Source: Sulfuracidifex metallicus DSM 6482 = JCM 9184 (lineage in GTDB: Archaea > Thermoproteota > Thermoprotei_A > Sulfolobales > Sulfolobaceae). From it: a DNA stretch of 64,000 nt. The position numbers and the translations under genes are program-made. The notes under the pieces were generated by a model. That model was not told the DNA's origin. It made no database searches and saw nothing but the letters and a program-made list of their open reading frames with translations. Shown here one piece after another: positions 56,267-64,000 of this stretch (positions within the stretch are counted from its first letter, which is position 1; each line of letters begins with the position of its first letter). The stretch spans positions 2,022,001-2,086,000 of the forward strand of contig CP135238.1 of assembly GCA_032834875.1 (NCBI GenBank), given 5' to 3'.

Positions 56267-57390
56267 TAATACCCTCCTTTTCTCACTTTATCGTATGTTG
56301 ATAAACTTATTCCTCTAGATTCCATCCATTCCTTGAGGCCGCCGCGTATGACAATTGATGCTTTCCTTAAGGATTTGACGTCCTTGGACCCACTCATTAG
56401 CATAGCAGCTTGTAATTGAAATAAAACGTCATTAAGAAAACTTCTCACGGAGTTCTTTCCTTCTAGAGAAGCTTCCAAAACCGGCAAAGCGAAACCTCCA
56501 ACGTCCGCTCCTAAAGCTATTGCCTTAGCTATATCTAAACCGTTCCTAAGCCCTCCGCTTCCTATTATAAATGAGGTTGGGTCGGACCACCTAGTCTCCA
56601 TTATGGTGGCTGCAGTTGGTATTCCCCAAGTAGAAAATACCGAAGCACTCCTTGACTTCCAATTCCCCCTTCTTTCGCCTCTCAATTTCTCCACGGCGAC
56701 CCAACTTGTACCTCCTTGACCTGAAACGTCAAAATTATGAAAACCATAACTGGAGAAACGCCTAACTGTCTCGATGGATAAACCACAACCAGTTTCTTTT
56801 AGTATTACGGGTATGCCTATCTCCTTTGAGAGGTCCCTTAATTTTGCTAAAGTTTCTTCCCTATAGTCAGTTTCCCCTTCTGGCTGAAATACCTCTTGAG
56901 CAACGTTTAGGTGAACCGCCAAAGCGTCAGCTTCTATCACCGATATTATCGTCTTTAGCTCGTTAAGTCCGTATCCCCTGTAAAGTTGAGGTACACCTAT
57001 ATTTGCCACTAGGGGAGAAGTAGGAGCATTTCGTCTAACTACACGAAAAGATTCCTCGGATGATGGGTTTTCTATTACTATCCTCTCACTACCTACTCCC
57101 ATTACCAGTCCCATCTCCTCCACCACTGAGGCTATTATCCCGTTCAATCTTCCAAGCTCTGGCGTACCTCCTGTCATACCTGTAACCATTATGGGGGAGC
57201 TGATCTTCTTGCCAAGAAAATAAGACATGGTTTCTACATCCTCTAAGGAAAAGCCAGGGAAAGCTTGATGAACTAAAGTAATGTCGTCTAGCATTGTACT
57301 GGTCAAACGTTCTACTCCACCAAAAACTGTAGCTTCAACGTGCTCTAACTTTCTATTTATTAGATGACGGGGGTCTCTTGTTTCAGTCAC
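56266..57390 (-). CDS. fni: isopentenyl-diphosphate delta-isomerase, type 2 (FMN)
   Basis: 374 residues, normal length. N-terminal RKLEHVEATVFGG, MVTGMTGGTPELGRLN (about 69-84), QLYRGYGLNELKTII, ILKETGCGLSIETV (about 195-208, catalytic Glu region), DVSGQGGTSW (about 222-231, Gln) and GSGGLRNGLDIAKAIALGAD are the FMN/TIM-barrel motifs. Interconverts IPP and DMAPP. GTG start overlaps the upstream kinase stop. Confidence 0.92.
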   Translation of the reverse strand: MTETRDPRHLINRKLEHVEATVFGGVERLTSTMLDDITLVHQAFPGFSLEDVETMSYFLGKKISSPIMVTGMTGGTPELGRLNGIIASVVEEMGLVMGVGSERIVIENPSSEESFRVVRRNAPTSPLVANIGVPQLYRGYGLNELKTIISVIEADALAVHLNVAQEVFQPEGETDYREETLAKLRDLSKEIGIPVILKETGCGLSIETVRRFSSYGFHNFDVSGQGGTSWVAVEKLRGERRGNWKSRSASVFSTWGIPTAATIMETRWSDPTSFIIGSGGLRNGLDIAKAIALGADVGGFALPVLEASLEGKNSVRSFLNDVLFQLQAAMLMSGSKDVKSLRKASIVIRGGLKEWMESRGISLSTYDKVRKGGY

Positions 57391-58072
57391 ATTTACCCAC
57401 TCTAGTACCTACTCTAATTCCACTCGTTATGCGTAATATATTTTCGTCTCCAGGGTTGGCTATTATCGCGTTTATCCCCGCCTCAAGTATCTTTCTTACT
57501 TTAGTCAAGATGCCTCCAGTGACGTCGCTAACGTTAGAATCTATGAGCGGAAATTCGTCAGTAGATTCAACGCACTCTAAAACCTTCCCATCGCTATTCA
57601 TTATTCCTTCTACGTCAGTTAGGAAAATGGCTTTGTAACCATTTCTAGCTATTTCTATTGTTATATCGTCTCCTGAAATTACCATACCATTAGCCAAGAT
57701 ATCCCCAAATATTACTGGGATCATTCCGTTGCTTAGGACATCATTTACAGCGTTCATGGAAAAGAATCTACCAGGGACAGTGTACGTTGGTATATTTTGA
57801 TCTCTAAGTACAGAATTTACAAGAAAATTGAGAGTTATCATTGAATGTGATGTTCTAGAAGTTCTAGAGGAATCTGAAATTGATGCTTCATAATGTCCGA
57901 AACTACCACCTCCGTGGACTAGAACTACTTTAGACCCTTCTGAAATTCTCAATATTTGTTTGGCAATGTTATTCATCACATCCAATCTAAAACAGTAAGG
58001 AATATCCTTGCAAGTTATTACGCTTCCTCCCAGTTTGACAACCCAATCAGAGACGTGCCCTCCAGATCCCAA
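57383..58072 (-). CDS. isopentenyl phosphate kinase
   Basis: About 229 residues of the amino-acid kinase fold. N-terminal WVVKLGGSVIT, then VLVHGGGSFGHYEAS, which has the diagnostic His after GGSFGH that marks isopentenyl phosphate kinases, and ISGDDITIEIA. It makes IPP from isopentenyl phosphate in the archaeal mevalonate route. Start: TTG 58072 has GGTGA eight bases upstream; GTG 58078 and an earlier ATG (58126), deep in the previous gene, are alternatives. Confidence 0.88.
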   Translation of the reverse strand: MGSGGHVSDWVVKLGGSVITCKDIPYCFRLDVMNNIAKQILRISEGSKVVLVHGGGSFGHYEASISDSSRTSRTSHSMITLNFLVNSVLRDQNIPTYTVPGRFFSMNAVNDVLSNGMIPVIFGDILANGMVISGDDITIEIARNGYKAIFLTDVEGIMNSDGKVLECVESTDEFPLIDSNVSDVTGGILTKVRKILEAGINAIIANPGDENILRITSGIRVGTRVGKCD

Positions 58073-58713
58073 ACCCACTTCACCATAGATATTGACGTAA
58101 TAGGTACGGAATACGTCGCGCTCCAAATTCCATTTTCAAAATCCACTAATCTGATAACTTCAGGGTTACTTAACTTTCTACTAATCTCTAGAGTAACTAC
58201 ACCAGCTAGATGGGTTAAAGAATTATCAAAGAAATTTGGTTTATCTCTATGCCAGAACAAAATAGTCCTTCCAGAGAACTTCTGTTTAACTATAATAGGC
58301 TCATCTCCGCGTCTATATATTATCGGTTTGCCTAAGTAGTTACTAGTCCTTATAGCACTTAAAACATCCACATCTTCGGGAAATAGAACCGAATCTATTT
58401 CTTCCGCTATCTCATTCATCTCTTCCTTGGTCGCAGGTACTCCACATTCTAGAAAATTTTCAATTATCGTGTCAGTAGAGAAGACATAAGATGAGACCAG
58501 CGGAGCATCGGATAGACCTAAAAAGGTAACTTTACAGTCGAATCCCGTTGCTTCCTTTAGTAAGTCTAGAAATTGTCTTGTTCCTGGTAGAGAATTATAA
58601 ATTACGTTAAATGTAGAAAATTGAGTTAGAATTGGGTTGTTAACTTTAGATATTGGAAGACCTGAGAAAGGAATGGGAAACTTTACTATGCGGTCACTAT
58701 GATTTAATCTCAT
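58018..58713 (-). CDS. GHMP-kinase-like protein of unknown function in the isoprenoid operon
   Basis: 231 residues. The order TFLGLSDAPLVSSYVFS (about 63-79), then DTIIENFLECGVPATKEEMN and EIAEEIDSVLFPEDVDVLSAI (about 102-122), resembles the ATP-loop and following helix pattern of GHMP kinases (mevalonate kinase group), but the Gly/Ser-rich loop is degenerate. Its 3' end overlaps the isopentenyl phosphate kinase 5' end. A mevalonate-pathway role is inferred from position only. Confidence 0.6.
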   Translation of the reverse strand: MRLNHSDRIVKFPIPFSGLPISKVNNPILTQFSTFNVIYNSLPGTRQFLDLLKEATGFDCKVTFLGLSDAPLVSSYVFSTDTIIENFLECGVPATKEEMNEIAEEIDSVLFPEDVDVLSAIRTSNYLGKPIIYRRGDEPIIVKQKFSGRTILFWHRDKPNFFDNSLTHLAGVVTLEISRKLSNPEVIRLVDFENGIWSATYSVPITSISMVKWVWDLEGTSLIGLSNWEEA

Positions 58714-58831
58714 TTTTCTTCTTTCTCCTCTTTATACTTTCATACGCTCTTATCTCTATGTCGCATGGGTTTTCCACTTTTTATTACCTTTTTAGTATGC
58801 ATTAAAAACGAAATCAAGAGAAACCATGAAC

Positions 58832-59671
58832 TCAATTGAAGTTTGCTGCCAAGTAACCTACTACTGCAGATTTGTCTCCAGAGGTGTCCCCAGAATTAGC
58901 ATGCTTTAGAACATTAGCCTTCTTGCCTCTCTTTGAGGCTAGAATCATAGAAACCATAATCGGAGAATACCCGCAAACGGTAACGTCTTTGTTTATAATT
59001 ACATCATATAAACCTTTGTAATCCATGGAGAGAATTTTCTCAATTACCATCTCATCTTTTTTATTGGTTATATCGTATGGGTCGTAATGGTTAAGATCAC
59101 TGCTAGATATTATAACTATATCCTTTCCGCTTTCTTTGATGTATAAATCTATCACTTCAGCTATCTTCTCCGACGTTTCAGGGAGTTGTAAGGTGACAGA
59201 AATTGGGACGAACTTGAAGGAACCAAAGAAATATTGTATAAATGGAAGTTGTACCTCTATTGAATGTTCATATATATGCGCCCTTTCATCTGGAGCTAGA
59301 ACATCAGAATTGTCCAATAAGAACTCCACTGCTTTACTATCAACTTGAACTTCCCCTAAAGGAGTTAACCATTCTCCTTGCGGCCAGACTGAAGCTACGG
59401 AACCAAGGCCATTATGATCTGGACCTAGAATTATTATTAAGTCTGGCTTCCCTTCAGATGCCAGCTGAAAATAAGAATGAGCTGCTACTGGACCGCTGTA
59501 AATGTAACCTGCGTGAGGAACTATAAAAAACTGAGTTTTACGCTGTTGCGAACCTACCTTGGGTAAGGAACCAGGACCAACCGGGTGAAGAAAAGACCAT
59601 AAAATTCTTTCCTTTAACTGCGATGAATCGGACTCGTAGAAACTCCCAGATACTGCTGGGAGCCTTCTCAT
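58832..59671 (-). CDS. MEMO-family protein (AmmeMemoRadiSam B)
   Basis: 279 residues, near-standard length for [24 protein letters not shown] (about 47-66), [12 protein letters not shown] (about 77-88), [14 protein letters not shown] (about 126-139) and [13 protein letters not shown] (about 185-197) carry the histidines and acidic residues of the dioxygenase-like metal site. Function in archaea unsettled. ATGA overlap with the rps2 stop, as often seen in archaea. Confidence 0.9.
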   Translation of the reverse strand: MRRLPAVSGSFYESDSSQLKERILWSFLHPVGPGSLPKVGSQQRKTQFFIVPHAGYIYSGPVAAHSYFQLASEGKPDLIIILGPDHNGLGSVASVWPQGEWLTPLGEVQVDSKAVEFLLDNSDVLAPDERAHIYEHSIEVQLPFIQYFFGSFKFVPISVTLQLPETSEKIAEVIDLYIKESGKDIVIISSSDLNHYDPYDITNKKDEMVIEKILSMDYKGLYDVIINKDVTVCGYSPIMVSMILASKRGKKANVLKHANSGDTSGDKSAVVGYLAANFN

Positions 59672-60348
59672 TGAGCTAACTTCACCTCAAATTCGTCAAC
59701 TGATACCGGAAGATCAGCATCAACAGCTAGCTCTCTTCTCTCTCTTAAGATCTGCCTTGCTAATATCCAATAAAGCAAAGCTAAGGATTTCCTTCCTTTA
59801 TTGTTTGCTGGTATTACTAGATCTACGAAATCTATCTTTGCATCGGTATCTGCGAACGCGACTATGGGTATTCCCATGTCTGCTGCCTCCTTTATTGCCT
59901 GCGTATCCGTTCTAGGATCTGATATTACAACTACTTGGGGTTCTATATATGAATCTAAGTAAGGATTAGTGAAAGTTCCTGGTATCATTCTTCCAGTGAT
60001 TGACTTAGCACCAATAACTTCCGCAAATTTCTGGGAAGGTCTAAAAGCATAAGGTCTGGTTGCAGTAACAACTATAGAGGAGGGATCGAACCTAGCTAGA
60101 AATTTCCCTGCTATTCTTAGACGCTCGTCTATTCTTCTGACGTCCAGCACGTAAAGTCCTTCTGGTCTAACTCTATATACAAACCTCTCCATATATTTGG
60201 TAGAAGTATGAGTACCTATGTGCACTCCAGCAGATAGATAATTCTCGAGTGGAACAAGAAGCTCTATTACGGCTCCCTTCTCCCCTAACTTTAACTCCTC
60301 CTTCTCAGCATCACTTAGCTGAGAACCTTTTTCATCTCTCATGCTCAT
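59668..60348 (-). CDS. rps2: 30S ribosomal protein S2
   Basis: 226 residues. [20 protein letters not shown] and [20 protein letters not shown] are typical archaeal/eukaryotic (SA-type) S2. The ATG at 60348 has GGTGAT four bases before it; an ATG at 60360 would overlap the rpoN stop. Component of the small subunit, in the rpoD-type ribosomal operon. Confidence 0.95.
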   Translation of the reverse strand: MSMRDEKGSQLSDAEKEELKLGEKGAVIELLVPLENYLSAGVHIGTHTSTKYMERFVYRVRPEGLYVLDVRRIDERLRIAGKFLARFDPSSIVVTATRPYAFRPSQKFAEVIGAKSITGRMIPGTFTNPYLDSYIEPQVVVISDPRTDTQAIKEAADMGIPIVAFADTDAKIDFVDLVIPANNKGRKSLALLYWILARQILRERRELAVDADLPVSVDEFEVKLAQ

Positions 60349-60359
60349 ATTGATCACCA

Positions 60360-60560
60360 TTATACAGGTCTGGTATAATTAATTACTTCCTGAATTATGT
60401 CTACATGTGATAGGAACATTCTCCTGCAACAATATCTCCTTACACCTAGGTCGTCCAAAACTTTTCCAGGCTCTTCTCCAGCATGAACCCTACTAGCATA
60501 TGCTGACCATTTATCAGCAATTAGGGATCCGCACGTAAAGCATCTAACTGGGATTATCAA
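60360..60560 (-). CDS. rpoN: DNA-directed RNA polymerase subunit N
   Basis: 66 residues from TTG 60560, giving [20 protein letters not shown], the standard RpoN start; GGTGAT lies four bases upstream. Zinc ligands are Cys in CFTCGS and in RRYCCRRMF. RpoN (eukaryotic RPB10) helps assemble the D-L platform of RNA polymerase. A GTG at 60569 would add three residues. Confidence 0.96.
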   Translation of the reverse strand: MIIPVRCFTCGSLIADKWSAYASRVHAGEEPGKVLDDLGVRRYCCRRMFLSHVDIIQEVINYTRPV

Positions 60561-60565
60561 GTAGA

Positions 60566-60973
60566 TCACCTATAGGCTTTCTGCCTCCATCTTCTTGCGC
60601 TGTATCTCATCCACTTCTCGGATTCCGTTGACCTTGGATCTCCAGAAAGCATTGTCCTGTCGTAAGCTTTATATATCCTCTTAAGATCTTCGCTGTTCGT
60701 ATATTCAATTAAAGCTCTAGCTAAGGACATTCTTGCAGCTTCTGCCTGACCCATCATCCCACCTCCAGAAGTATATATCCAACAGTCTAAAGTAGATCTT
60801 ATCTTATCTCCTGCTAGCAACAAAGGCTCAGCTACCTTTAACCTTACCACTTCATTGGGATAAATGTCCAAAGGTATATCATTTAGGAATATTCTTCCCT
60901 TACCTTGCTTTATATAACATCTAGCAGTGGCAGTCTTTCTCCTCCCATAGGAAATTATAGTGGACTCACTCAT
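60566..60973 (-). CDS. rps9: 30S ribosomal protein S9
   Basis: 135 residues. [20 protein letters not shown] at the N-terminus and the closing [13 protein letters not shown] basic tail are universal S9 features. ATG start overlaps the L13 stop (ATGA). Confidence 0.97.
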   Translation of the reverse strand: MSESTIISYGRRKTATARCYIKQGKGRIFLNDIPLDIYPNEVVRLKVAEPLLLAGDKIRSTLDCWIYTSGGGMMGQAEAARMSLARALIEYTNSEDLKRIYKAYDRTMLSGDPRSTESEKWMRYSARRWRQKAYR

Positions 60974-61410
60974 TCATTCCACCCTAAACTTTTAGATACT
61001 TCGTAAAGGGTTACGAACTTACCTTTAAGTCTAGCTCCATCCGATGTCAAAGGCTTAACCTTCTCCTTGTCCTTTAGATGCTCTGGAACGCCTATGTACG
61101 CCTTTACCATCTTGAGCATCCTTATACCTCTGAGGCCTTTAGGTAACATTCCCCTGACAGTCCTCTTGAATATTCTCTCGGGGGATCTAGGCCTTATCAC
61201 ACTATTCGTATAAGGATTAAACAAAGTCTTAACGTCAAACATTAGGGTATAAGAAGCCAAAACCCTATTCATAGGTCCACTCAATATAACTTTTTCCACG
61301 TTTACGATTTCTACCTTCTTTCCTTCCTTTAGGTATCTTACTACGTTCGAGGCTAGTCTACCCAAAATTTGCCCTTCTCCATCAATTACAACAGTGTTAG
61401 TCTGAGACAT
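60970..61410 (-). CDS. rpl13: 50S ribosomal protein L13
   Basis: 146 residues from ATG 61410, immediately overlapping the L18e stop. VVIDGEGQILGRLASNVVRY and VRGMLPKGLRGIRMLKMVKA are the L13 signatures. A GTG one codon earlier is possible. Confidence 0.96.
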   Translation of the reverse strand: MSQTNTVVIDGEGQILGRLASNVVRYLKEGKKVEIVNVEKVILSGPMNRVLASYTLMFDVKTLFNPYTNSVIRPRSPERIFKRTVRGMLPKGLRGIRMLKMVKAYIGVPEHLKDKEKVKPLTSDGARLKGKFVTLYEVSKSLGWNE

Positions 61411-61766
61411 CACTTAATCAACCTCACACTAGTATTTTTAAAATCTTTTATTTCCTCCATTGCCTTTTTCAATGATAATATCTTACCTCCAGCCTGGACT
61501 ATCTTCTGCTCTGCGGATTTAGAAAATGATAATGCTGCTACGATCACTGGATGATCTAAACTTCCAGTGCCAAGAACTTTTCCCGGCACTACAACTATAT
61601 TATTTGCCTTAGTTAATTTATTAATTTTGAATAAGTTCACTTCAGCTCTCTTCCTAGTTGGAGTATCCAACTCCTCTGCTACATAGTTCCAGAAAGGCTT
61701 CTCATGCTCCCTCATGGAAACTAAGAGCCTCCTTACATTTTCGTCTGTACTTCCAGTCCTTCTCAT
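61410..61766 (-). CDS. rpl18e: 50S ribosomal protein L18e
   Basis: 118 residues. [20 protein letters not shown] and [20 protein letters not shown] match the archaeal/eukaryotic L18e family. Overlaps the rpoD stop by ATGA, with GGTGG upstream as ribosome-binding site. Confidence 0.96.
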   Translation of the reverse strand: MRRTGSTDENVRRLLVSMREHEKPFWNYVAEELDTPTRKRAEVNLFKINKLTKANNIVVVPGKVLGTGSLDHPVIVAALSFSKSAEQKIVQAGGKILSLKKAMEEIKDFKNTSVRLIK

Positions 61767-62560
61767 GAAACCACCTGATCTATCTTCTTTTCAAAATCTT
61801 CCAACTTCCTTAAAATGCTATTCCCTGCCTCTAATAAAATTCTCTCTGCCTTAATAGAGCCTACGCTTTCAACCTGAAGTATAAATTTATTCTGATCGTA
61901 GGATATAGATATCTTGTTTCCACATACTTTTATACATTCCTCACATAGAGTGCAGGCCATTTCGTTTCTCACTCTAAGCTTTCCTCCCTCTATAGAGAAA
62001 ACTCCCTCGGGACAAACTTTGTAAGCTTCATCACAATTTTCCTTGACTTTCACTATCGGAAAGTATCTACTAACAGCTTCTGACACTGGATTAAATTTGG
62101 CATGTTCTTTCCCATAACCTAGCCTAACCTTGGCTTCCAAGGATATCTTCTGTTTAGCGCCTAACATTACTATTGGAATGTCTCCGCTAACTGGTGTAAC
62201 GTTAGGATCGTCCGATTTGAGTTCGCTTGTATAAACCATCTTAGGTGAGTCGTCAGCTTCGGATTCTAAATAAAGCTTGGTATAGCAATTTTCGCAGCCA
62301 CTAGAGCAGTCTACACACTCTTCAGGTCTCTTATATATGTCTAAAGCTTCGTCTGAACGTAATGGTATCATAGCCAATCTATGAGCTATCATTTCATCAT
62401 ACAGAGGACTACTGTTGTCTAGAAAGTACACCTCATCCACGGCCATGACCGGAACTTCGGTCATCAAAGCTCTCCTAATAGAGTTAACGAATTCTAGAGG
62501 ATATCCCTCTATTACAAGTTCTAACCTATTGGGAGAACTAGCAAGTTTACTGATTGACAT
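61763..62560 (-). CDS. rpoD: DNA-directed RNA polymerase subunit D (Fe-S containing)
   Basis: 265 residues. The alpha-like core has [20 protein letters not shown] near the N-terminus. The ferredoxin-like insert (about 165-215) keeps cysteines CPEG and [13 protein letters not shown], consistent with the 4Fe-4S cluster known from Sulfolobus RpoD; a second cysteine group [12 protein letters not shown] (about 77-88) is unusual and may bind metal. It dimerises with RpoL to start RNA polymerase assembly. Confidence 0.95.
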   Translation of the reverse strand: MSISKLASSPNRLELVIEGYPLEFVNSIRRALMTEVPVMAVDEVYFLDNSSPLYDEMIAHRLAMIPLRSDEALDIYKRPEECVDCSSGCENCYTKLYLESEADDSPKMVYTSELKSDDPNVTPVSGDIPIVMLGAKQKISLEAKVRLGYGKEHAKFNPVSEAVSRYFPIVKVKENCDEAYKVCPEGVFSIEGGKLRVRNEMACTLCEECIKVCGNKISISYDQNKFILQVESVGSIKAERILLEAGNSILRKLEDFEKKIDQVVS

Positions 62561-62584
62561 TAAAAAACATCCCCTTCTTTCGGA

Positions 62585-62983
62585 TTATACCCTTCTTCCT
62601 CTTCTTCCTCCTGGTCTCCTTATGCTATCGTGAGGTACTGGAGTAATATCTTCTATTCTTCCTATAATGAAACCAGATCTTGAAAGTGCCCTTATTGAAG
62701 GTTGGGCCCCTGGACCAGGAGTCTTACTGCCATATCCACCAGGTGCTCTAACCTTTATATGAATTGCCATTATCCCCTTATCTAATGCGTCGGCTGCAGC
62801 TCTATTTGCTGCTAACATTGCTGCATACGGTGAAGGCTTTTCTCTATCCGCTTTAACTACGTTTCCTCCTGAAGCTCTAGCTACTATCTCTGCGCCAGTT
62901 ATATCAGATATAGTAAGTATAGTATTATTTTGAGATGCATATATATGGGCTGTACCCCATCTAATTTCACGTCTACTGGACAT
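62585..62983 (-). CDS. rps11: 30S ribosomal protein S11
   Basis: 132 residues from ATG 62983 ([20 protein letters not shown]); GTGs three codons upstream are less likely because GGTGGTGA just precedes this [23 protein letters not shown] and the C-terminal [10 protein letters not shown] are S11 hallmarks. Confidence 0.96.
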   Translation of the reverse strand: MSSRREIRWGTAHIYASQNNTILTISDITGAEIVARASGGNVVKADREKPSPYAAMLAANRAAADALDKGIMAIHIKVRAPGGYGSKTPGPGAQPSIRALSRSGFIIGRIEDITPVPHDSIRRPGGRRGRRV

Positions 62984-63536
62984 TCTCACCACCAGCTTCT
63001 ACTTGTTCTTGTTTTTCAGACTGATTCTGAACTACTGTAGGAGGTCTGTCTTTAAAAGGTGATGTTGGATAGAACTCTATTGCAGTCTCTTCATCAATAG
63101 AAACTAAAAAACCAGGAGAAGTTATCCTTTTACCTCCGATAGATATGTGACCGTGCACTATTAGTTGCCTAGCCTGATACACTGAACGGGCCATGCCCTT
63201 ATTGAACACTATAGTTTGAAGCCTCCTTTCTAGTACGTTCTTTTCATTGAGACTTAATATATCGTCTACAGTACCGTTCTCATTTTGTATCAGACCTAAT
63301 TTATAAACTCTAGTTATTAACTGCTTTTCCCTTACTGTTCTCTCAGCTGGAGGAAGCGCTAACAGAGACCTAGCTTGATGTCTTAAATTCCTTGTGAAAG
63401 TTCTGGCTAACCATAACTCCTTCTTATTCCTTAAACCATACTTACCCATCAGGGACTGCTCCTCCGAAAGGGTTTGCCTTATCCAGGGGTGACCTGGACC
63501 TTCCCATTTTCTAGTGCTCTTCTTAGGATCGCCCAT
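62973..63536 (-). CDS. rps4: 30S ribosomal protein S4
   Basis: 187 residues. The S4 RNA-binding domain is seen as [20 protein letters not shown] (about 115-134). The archaeal-type N-terminus contains [26 protein letters not shown] four bases before the ATG. Its end overlaps the S11 start. Confidence 0.96.
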   Translation of the reverse strand: MGDPKKSTRKWEGPGHPWIRQTLSEEQSLMGKYGLRNKKELWLARTFTRNLRHQARSLLALPPAERTVREKQLITRVYKLGLIQNENGTVDDILSLNEKNVLERRLQTIVFNKGMARSVYQARQLIVHGHISIGGKRITSPGFLVSIDEETAIEFYPTSPFKDRPPTVVQNQSEKQEQVEAGGENVQ

Positions 63537-63541
63537 TTATA

Positions 63542-64000
63542 TCACCCACTTTTCTGAGAGGAGCTACTTGAAGTTGGCTGTGTGACCTTTTTCCTTGATA
63601 CGCCTATCGTATATCCAACTCTTCCAGTTGTCCTGGTTCTCTGTCCCCTTACTTTTAGTCCTATTGAGTGCCTTACTCCTCTCCAGCTCTTGCTCTTCTT
63701 CTCTCTTTCGATATCGTTCCTTGCATAGAATATAAGATCTGAAGTTACTAAGTGCATGTCAGTTCCGCTTTCGTAATCCTTCCTTCTGTTGTACATCCAC
63801 GACGGAACGTTACTTATTACCTTATTCTCTAACTGTTGTTCAATCCTCTTTATATCGCTGTCAGAAAGTTCACCCAATCTCAAGTTAGAATCTAGATTCA
63901 AGTTACGTATTATAGCTCTGGCCGTGTTGTAACCTATGCCTTTTACCGTTGCCAGGGCATAGGGGAGCTTCATAGTCCCATCTATGTCTTGCCCAAACAT
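63542..64000 (-). CDS. rps13: 30S ribosomal protein S13 (5' end at the window edge)
   Basis: 152 residues are visible: [20 protein letters not shown], the H2TH-type helix region, and the basic tail [20 protein letters not shown]. Archaeal S13 proteins normally have about 10-18 residues before FGQDIDG, so the ATG at the very edge (64000) is probably an internal Met and the true start lies outside the window. First visible gene of the operon. Confidence 0.93.
   Translation of the reverse strand: MFGQDIDGTMKLPYALATVKGIGYNTARAIIRNLNLDSNLRLGELSDSDIKRIEQQLENKVISNVPSWMYNRRKDYESGTDMHLVTSDLIFYARNDIEREKKSKSWRGVRHSIGLKVRGQRTRTTGRVGYTIGVSRKKVTQPTSSSSSQKSG

Overview
This window is a piece of the main chromosome of a member of the archaeal order Sulfolobales. 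The grounds are a SegA/SegB partition pair, a DoxB/C/E-type quinol oxidase, a gamma-alpha fused 2-oxoacid:ferredoxin oxidoreductase, a glutaminase-QueC fusion, a Rieske protein, an unlinked 5S rRNA gene, an archaeal SRP RNA, AT-rich DNA, TATA boxes about 26-30 nt upstream of leaderless starts, and GGTGA ribosome-binding sites only inside operons. The genus cannot be fixed from the sequence alone. I saw no CRISPR array, no complete insertion sequence and no sign of a plasmid or virus.

Layout. 1-9.2 kb: a metallo-beta-lactamase-fold protein (cut by the edge), a membrane glycosyltransferase, a PAP2 phosphatase, ThiD with a diverged C-terminal domain, a PfkB sugar kinase, a small amidotransferase, a compact TnpB-like RuvC protein and a repetitive surface protein. 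9.2-18.3 kb: TRIC and MscS channels, an FTR1-like membrane protein, an orphan HipA/PI4K-like protein, acetyl-CoA synthetase, a TauE/DUF1634 exporter pair and Gat-QueC for archaeosine. 18.3-29.4 kb: an MrfA-like helicase, a FAD/Fe-S fusion protein, MoaB, a prenol kinase-like protein, a nuclease, purT (interrupted by two frameshifts) and an AcuC-type deacetylase. 29.4-41 kb: CBS protein, nitrilase, Rieske protein, 2-oxoacid:ferredoxin oxidoreductase, a glycolate/lactate dehydrogenase-like GlcE/GlcD/GlcF set, segAB and 5S rRNA. 41-50 kb: an SQR-like flavoprotein, PadR, TrmB-like and AbrB-type regulators, a stand-alone ThiN, a CobY-like transferase, an ABC exporter and TatD. 50-54 kb: the terminal oxidase, then tRNA-Asn, SRP RNA and tRNA-Ser. 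54-64 kb, all on the minus strand: a long run of translation, transcription and isoprenoid genes (rps13-rps4-rps11-rpoD-rpl18e-rpl13-rps9-rpoN-rps2-MEMO, then a GHMP-kinase-like gene, isopentenyl phosphate kinase, type 2 IPP isomerase, GGPP synthase and a GlcNAc-1-P transferase).

How the genes work together. The isoprenoid block makes C20 prenyl chains for ether lipids and for the dolichol carrier that the GlcNAc-1-P transferase loads. The prenol kinase-like protein, the PAP2 phosphatase and the glycosyltransferase probably act on the same lipids. ThiD and ThiN are split between two loci.

The strongest unusual signals are: (i) a perfect palindrome, AGTCTAGACT, at the segA start and repeated at 39.0, 33.0 and 29.6 kb, with related sites clustered at about 29.6-44.2 kb, which looks like a SegB-binding centromere-like zone; (ii) two purT frameshifts, each in the identical 11-mer AAGGCCCCTCG; (iii) a short RuvC/TnpB-like gene with an intact catalytic triad and no transposase partner; (iv) a canonical ThiN separate from a ThiD whose own C-terminal domain lacks the ThiN motifs; (v) an undescribed GHMP-kinase-like gene in the isoprenoid operon. 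Several genes of under 60 codons are also present (57-aa winged-helix-like, 54-aa AbrB-type, 55-aa membrane and 32-aa basic proteins).
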